Shown here piece after piece: positions 39,082-64,000 of a stretch of DNA of 64,000 nucleotides. The stretch is taken from positions 4,535,420-4,599,419 of the forward strand of contig OX030961.1 in NCBI GenBank assembly GCA_943735955.1. The letters run 5' to 3'. Source of the stretch: Piscicola geometra. Lineage: Eukaryota; Annelida; Clitellata; Hirudinida; Piscicolidae. The number at the start of each line of letters is the position of its first letter. Positions within the stretch are counted from its first letter, which is position 1. The notes below the pieces were generated by a model. That model had not been told where the DNA came from. It saw nothing but the letters and a program-made list of their open reading frames with translations, and made no database searches. A program made the translations under genes and the position numbers.

Positions 39082-39087
39082 TATATA
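39082..39087 (+). promoter_or_regulatory. Possible TATA box of cysteine-rich gene III
   Basis: TATATA (in CTATATAGG) lies about 50 bases upstream of the gene III ATG, at nearly the same distance as TATAAG in gene I. Confidence 0.35.
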
Positions 39088-39135
39088 GGTTGTTGAGTTG
39101 AGCTGTAATAATCCATTTCTTCGGAGGTTTTCAAG

Positions 39136-51252
<12,117 letters not shown>

Positions 51253-51511
51253 AATAATTTGATGGAGTAATTGGCTGAACGATCAAGAGAAGATGGGAAA
51301 TATGAAAAACTCTAATTTGACATTTTAAATCATGTTACTTCAATTTTTTTTAGTCATCCATATAACCCTGATGATCTATTTTTCAAGAACCTATATAACT
51401 TTCAGCTTTTAAATTTGAATAACAACGTTAGTTTTCCAGTTTCAGCCATTTCAGCATACATTGCTTTTCTTGTTTGAGTTTAATTCATTTCTATTTTAGG
51501 TATTTTGGTGC

Positions 51512-51517
51512 AATAAA
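51512..51517 (+). terminator. Polyadenylation signal of gene III
   Basis: AATAAA in the shared GGTGCAATAAATATATTTCA context, 260 bp after the gene III stop. Confidence 0.75.
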
Positions 51518-51594
51518 TATATTTCATACAGTCTTGTTTTACAATTTTTTCATAGGTTTATTAATTGAAACTATTAATTTTCGTCCATTTAAAT

Positions 51595-51700
51595 AGTGGA
51601 TGGCCCTGAGCTATGGAAATATGAACAAATTAAGCTCACCGCTAACAGAACGTTAATTGACGTGAATTGGTAGTTTTAGAGTGGAAAAACAACCCTCGAG
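51595..51700 (-). pseudogene. Relic of IP3-kinase exon 1
   Basis: 51635-51685 (CTCACCGCTAACAGAACG, TTGACGTGAATTGGTAGTTT) closely matches the antisense of IP3-kinase exon 1 and its donor at 13898-13945. The preceding bases match the adjacent intron. It directly abuts the orphan cysteine-rich fragment. Confidence 0.7.
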
Positions 51701-51707
51701 CTTTCAA

Positions 51708-52713
51708 CAATGTATATCATCAACAAGGCAGTAAGTTTCCTAGAGCAATTATTTTACGTTTGCAGTTTCAAAATATTATTTCTTTTTGGAATCTCATGAA
51801 AAACTCACATATCTATCAAATAAATCTTTTAAAATATATAAACAGTACCAGACCTTTGCCCTTCCACCGGTGCTTTAGAAAAGGAACATGAAATGTGCTC
51901 TTGTCATGTTAGTTTATTAAGCTTGTGAGAGCTATGCTTAATAGAATAAATATCAAGTGTTTTTTAATTGAACCATATTGAACGTTATTTACAGATTGTG
52001 GGTCTCAGTGCTCCCGAACATACTTCTTGTCCTAAAGGATCCAGTTCTAAAACAAAAGCTCTAAATGATTTTCCGGAACTTATACTTACAGACTGTTTCG
52101 ATGGTACTTGAAACGTGTGAAGGGTTAAAATAAAATTAGAACAAATAATTTTTCATTAATAAAATGAAATGAAACTAACCGTGATTCAAATGGATAAATA
52201 ACTATTTTAGATAATTATAATTATACAAGTATTTCAATTTGAAATTTTTTTAAAATAACCAAGCCGAAAAGGAATTTTTACAAATAATTTTAATTTTACG
52301 CGAAACAGATGACACAGGCGAACAAGTTGAACGACTTTTTGTGCCTATTCCGATAGAGGCAGATTCTGACATGTGTGCAGAAGTGGTTGGATCGAAATGG
52401 GGAAGACCAAAAAATAAGTGTAAATGCGAGGTTAGCTTGATTAATCTCAAACTTATTTAGTTTGTTTTAAAGTTTATTTTTATATATTTATTATAGAACA
52501 TTGTACATTTATAATTTTTTTCTCAAAACATCAGGGAAAATACTGTGAAGCCGGCACTCACTGCTTGGTTAAGTATTCTTATGACTACCTTGACGTTCTC
52601 AGCGAAGAATGTATTAGAGGTTGATATTTTTCTAATAGTTTAACTATATTAAAATAAATATTAATTTCCAAGTAACATTTTAAACAAAGGCTTGTTTATT
52701 TAAACGTTTCTAC
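51708..52713 (+). pseudogene. Orphan 1-kb copy of gene I modules C and A
   Basis: This segment is nearly identical to 25249-26256 in gene I. It contains the end of a B2 exon, C1 (near 51848), C2 (near 51995), A1 (near 52310) and A2 (near 52537), but begins mid-exon and has no start, leader or terminal exon. One C2 cysteine is changed to serine (PKGSSSKTK for PKGSSCKTK). The high identity makes it the youngest duplication here. Confidence 0.8.
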
Positions 52714-53921
52714 TAGAGACCGACCGAAATGACGGCCATTTAAACCTCCGTAACATATTATTTTTCACTAAAATAGCTATTTTTACTTCATGAAATGGTT
52801 TTTGAAAATAATTTAATTAATATTCTATTAATTTTTAACGTTAAAACTTTAATTATTTCAAAAGAACCCAGTATTGTAGAAAAATCTATATTAACAAGCA
52901 AATCATGATAGTGTATAAATGTCCCTATCACCATTATGAGAATCGGGGAAAATGATGTTTATCTCAAAATACTCTTCATTCAATGCATTCTTCAATTAAT
53001 ATTTAAAAATCTACTGTAAATTCGTGACACCTTATACTAGTATTATGAGAATCGGGACATTTGTGTTAACGTCATGGTGTGCATGATATAAAATAATGAT
53101 ATAGTTTTACGAAAAAATAAACCCAAGAGCCCAATATTTTACATTTATCTTTTTTTACCCATGAAATGTATTCAGAAAAAAAATACAATTTTATTACTCA
53201 CTTGTTGCTCAATAAATCGCGATGATCAGCAGGACGCTAAAATCAGAACAGAAATTGTTGGAATGAACAAAATAGCCAAAAAACTCATATAAATTGAGTA
53301 TTCTTAAATCGAGAGAAGTAAAAACACGTTTTTAATCATGCCTATGACTGAATAAATCAAACCGGATAGAACTAACTAAAAGATAAATCTAAATATTTAA
53401 TATTTGAGATTTGTAAAAGAAATTTTAGACGTGCTTTTTAGCCAATTTTCAATGTTCAAATAGCTAGAAAGTATAAAATCGTGGTATTTATTATGAATAT
53501 TTTAGATGGATAATATTTTTATATTCATTTTCTTTAAAAAAATGCATCCAGTCTTGGATTCGAATTTTAATTCTTTTTAAAAACAAGTAAGACACTGCAA
53601 ATCGTAAGTCTGTAATCGATTCTGGATTAACCTAGTATATCATATATGCAATCAATTGATTAATCAATCAATTATTCAATCAATCAATTGAAAACCTATG
53701 TAGTTAAAACTCTTGAGTTGATTTGAGAAACATTTTTAAAGTACTCATAAAAAGCGATAAGATAGCCTTCTGATACTTTTCGAATATTTAAAACTTTTTT
53801 AAAGAGCTTTTGATACGAAAATATACTTGAAATAAATTTACTAACCCGCTGTAAATACTTTTACAAGTAAATAAAAAATCATTAACTAAATAATTAATTT
53901 TATTTTCTCACAAAAAATCAC
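52714..53921. other. Intergenic, between the orphan fragment and the GST
   Basis: The orphan copy ends at a TAGAGACCGACCGAAATGAC motif that looks like a transposon edge. The rest is AT-rich, with a small ATCAATCA cluster near 53650-53690 and an AAGAGCCCAAT motif near 53134 like the MITE end at 44475. No gene is seen. Confidence 0.5.
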
Positions 53922-55836
53922 TCAATCGATATCTAATCCAATATTTGGTAGGTTGATGTCAGTGGGGTCTTTCTTTTTTAGTGTGTAGTACTCCACGTAA
54001 AGGTTCTCAGGCATGGCGACTTTCTTGACTGAGTCGAGTCGTTTCATCGACTTCATCCAGCAGGCGAGTTTTGGAAACGTCTGCTCGGTCACGAACTTCA
54101 ATTTGTGAATCTTGGTCGCAGCGCTGAATCTCTCGAACCACGGCCATATTGCGAAGTCGACGAGACTTGGTCTGTTGTCTTCTGCGTGGGTTTTGGAGAT
54201 TTGTGTGTTTTGGGGTTGATTTTGTGGAGGTGGAAAGAGGAGGATATTGAAGTGGAACTAAATTAATTAAATCAAACTTTTTAAAATCGTATAAAAACAC
54301 GTCAACAACCGAATAAAACTTTACAGAAAACTCAAAAAATACGAACAAAACACATTTAAAATAAAATCTCTTCGATCATGCAAACCTGAGAAAAATGGCT
54401 CAAAAAGCTCCAACTCGAAGACAGCTAGGTTCTCCAAGATGGTCACATGCATTTTCGACTGATCGGCAGCGTCTCTGGGGTCCATGAAGGCGGAGAAAGC
54501 AGACGTAATGCGACCAAACTTCATCATAAGACTTCTCTGATGCGCGCGGACTAGAGGCCGGGAAGAGAGATAGGCGTAGCGGCCAAACTCTTCCTGTAGG
54601 AACTCCATGCAGACGAGTGATTCACTGACCAAATGGCCCTTGTATTGGAGGAGGGGAATGCTGCCGTCAGGATGCATCTCCAGGAACCACGCTGGTTTCG
54701 AATTCGTGTTTATGTTCACCACTTCGTGTCTGTGTGTTTGGTGAGTGTTTGTGTTTGTATGTTTTTGTATTTGTTTGTTGACTTGTGTGTCTTTGTATTT
54801 GTGTTTGTTGACTTGTGTGTGTGTTTGTTGATTTGTATTTTTTTGCGTGTTTATAATTTCTTAAGTATTTTCAACTTTTTCTATGTGTGATTGTAAGCGT
54901 CTTTAATTCTGTGAAATGCTACACAAAACAGCATACTTTTCAAAATCATGGATTAATTACATTGATACAAGTTGTATACAACAAACAAATGCATTTTAAA
55001 GACGCAGACCCTATTATATCACCCCTAAACAAGATTCCAATCTTAGAAACTTTCGCTTCAAACTTGGCAAATTGAAAAAACAAATTCAATCGCTTAAACC
55101 TCAGTTTGAAGTGATGTAAGAGCAGACGGATCCGCTGGGCGTATGGACAAAAGCGCATGCCATAGACGCGAACAGTTGCCGGATTGCTTGGCGGGAAAAC
55201 AGAGCCTGTGTGTTGGTTTCGTCGAGTTATTCTATTTAGTCAGAAAACAGTTAATGGAAAATGGTATAAATAATAAAATAAGAAGAAATTAGGGAGAAAA
55301 GAATTTTGAACTTTTTATTCCAATTTGCGTCTAGCCTACCCAATTATATTTTTGAAATAAGAAAAGATGGCGAAAGTGTTTTCATTGATTACTTATGATA
55401 CATAGGAATGGATTTCTTATTTTCATTGCAGGAAAAGAATTTAGAAAACGGCAAAAAATAAAGAATCTACGATTTGAAGAAGTTTGAAGTTTCAGTAGAA
55501 GCATATTGAATTTTTATTAAAAACTTAAATTTTTATTAAAAACTCTTTAAAATGAACGGACTGTCAGACCTTCCGCAAAAGCAGTCTTCTGGGAAATCTG
55601 AAAATTAATCATGCAACAAAAATAATAATTCTTGCAAGTGTTTTGAGTAATGAAACTATTACATTTAAACGCGTTTATAAATATTCGTAAAAAGGCAGCC
55701 TCTAGCGTGTATGCGAACTGTAATTAGTTTAATTAACTGAAGGCGAGAATAATTGAAGAAAACTCACGCTCATAATAGAACTTTCGGCTTGATTACCTAA
55801 CATTAGAAAGAATAACAAGATGACGTATCTCAACAT
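53922..55836 (-). CDS. Omega-class glutathione S-transferase (4 exons, first tentative)
   Basis: The thioredoxin-like half has [20 protein letters not shown], in which the cysteine of RFCPYAQR is the omega-class catalytic residue, then [18 protein letters not shown] and [13 protein letters not shown] for the glutathione site. The helical half ends in [13 protein letters not shown]. Minus-strand exons are 55100-55205, 54386-54729 and 53922-54181. The first exon has no in-frame ATG before a stop, so another is needed upstream. 55797-55836 ([13 protein letters not shown]) fits in phase and gives 249 aa, close to the family norm of about 240, but its hydrophobic nature is unusual for a cytosolic enzyme. 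Expected roles are dehydroascorbate reduction and thiol transfer. Confidence 0.8.
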
Positions 55837-56572
55837 TAAGCTCCTTACCACCTATATTAATTATAAACAATTCAGATAAAACCTAACTAAATTAAAGTTT
55901 AAGTAATCTTTGAAACATTTAAACACCGAAAGCTTATTATATTTATAACGAGACAACCAACGTAGTGAACTCGTTAACTTGATCGTTACAAAACGTTTAT
56001 TGGGGAACTAACGGTATTATATTCAGTTTCAATTCTTCAAATAATCTGTTTGGTTTCTCAAATGGCTTCACTAGCCATGAAGCGTCAAATCCACCATCCT
56101 TAAAAACAGAATCTTACCATTCCAGTCAACCCTTGGCATTCTTCCATATTCAAAACGCGATAAGCCCAACCTTACTCCCTCTCCCAACAACTCCAACCAG
56201 TAGTTTCACCCGCACATCACCAACACCAATGAAAGCCTCCCCATTCCACTCAGAAGAGCATGCAATGACTGCAACATACAACATCTCTAATGCATGAAAT
56301 CGTCAAGCCTCACACATACCAAGCCAATACGCATCCATCACCATCATCATCACCCCAAACCCCAAGCATCATCATCATCAACGACCACAAAATCATCAAT
56401 CCCAAGTCATCATCATCAACCCCAGATCATCATCATCCCATCATCACCATCATCCCAATATCATCACCATCATCATCATCATCACCATCATCATCATCAT
56501 CCCATCATCATCATCATCACCATCATCATCATCATCCCATCATCATCATCATCATCATCATCATCGACATCT
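55837..56572. other. 3' flank of SNRNP200 with (CAT)n tract
   Basis: This lies downstream of the SNRNP200 stop on the minus strand. A CAT/CATCAC-rich tract occupies 56333-56570 and would be in the 3' UTR. The rest is AT-rich with no gene that I can support. Confidence 0.5.

Positions 56573-64000
<7,428 letters not shown>

Noticed and set aside
55542..55597. Short exon candidate on the minus strand reading [14 protein letters not shown] before a stop
   Set aside because: It resembles a B1 exon (PCYCG) but has no partner exon carrying C-x5-C downstream, so a seventh cluster-type gene is not supported.

Overview
The window is animal nuclear DNA. Genes are split by many GT-AG introns, there is an intron-containing tRNA gene, non-LTR retrotransposons are present, and introns are full of microsatellites. 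The base composition is AT-rich and most introns are 60-1500 bp. I think an invertebrate is likely, but I cannot place it more precisely from sequence alone.

Layout, left to right. (1) 775-7006, plus strand: the 3' two-thirds of a GAPVD1/GAPEX-5-like Rab5 GEF, ending in a VPS9 domain. A tRNA-Leu(CAA) gene and a tRNA-derived SINE lie just upstream of its first recognised exon. (2) 9700-13962, minus: a complete inositol-trisphosphate 3-kinase in ten exons, with a 1.25-kb GGT satellite in one intron. (3) 14238-15932, minus: a complete beta-1,3-galactosyltransferase-like GT31 enzyme in four exons. (4) 16222-19585, minus: a CR1/L2-type LINE and an ST13-like pseudogene. (5) 20.5-52.7 kb, plus: a tandem cluster of an unfamiliar cysteine-rich secreted protein family. 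It holds gene I (22104-31979), a broken copy II (34396-37432), gene III (39136-51252, 31 exons, 734 aa) and an orphan 1-kb fragment (51708-52713). Many transposable-element pieces sit in its introns. (6) 53922-55836, minus: an omega-class glutathione S-transferase. (7) 56573-64000, minus: the C-terminal two-thirds of SNRNP200/Brr2, the U5 snRNP helicase.

The cluster in (5) is the most novel part. Every module has six cysteines in the order C-xn-C-x-C-xn-C-x5-C-xn-C. Each module is built from a pair of exons (type B has an extra leading exon) and is bounded by phase-1 introns. Modules run in a fixed A-B-C order. Gene III has four A-B-C units, which gives 12 modules and 72 module cysteines. I worked out the splice sites by hand; the exon lengths of genes I and III sum to intact frames. 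I do not recognise the domain.

The other genes are ordinary housekeeping or signalling genes (endocytic Rab activation, inositol phosphate signalling, glycosylation, redox, splicing) and show no functional link to the cluster. Duplicated scraps of the IP3-kinase and galactosyltransferase genes lie downstream of cluster genes, so the cluster and its left-hand neighbours have exchanged DNA.
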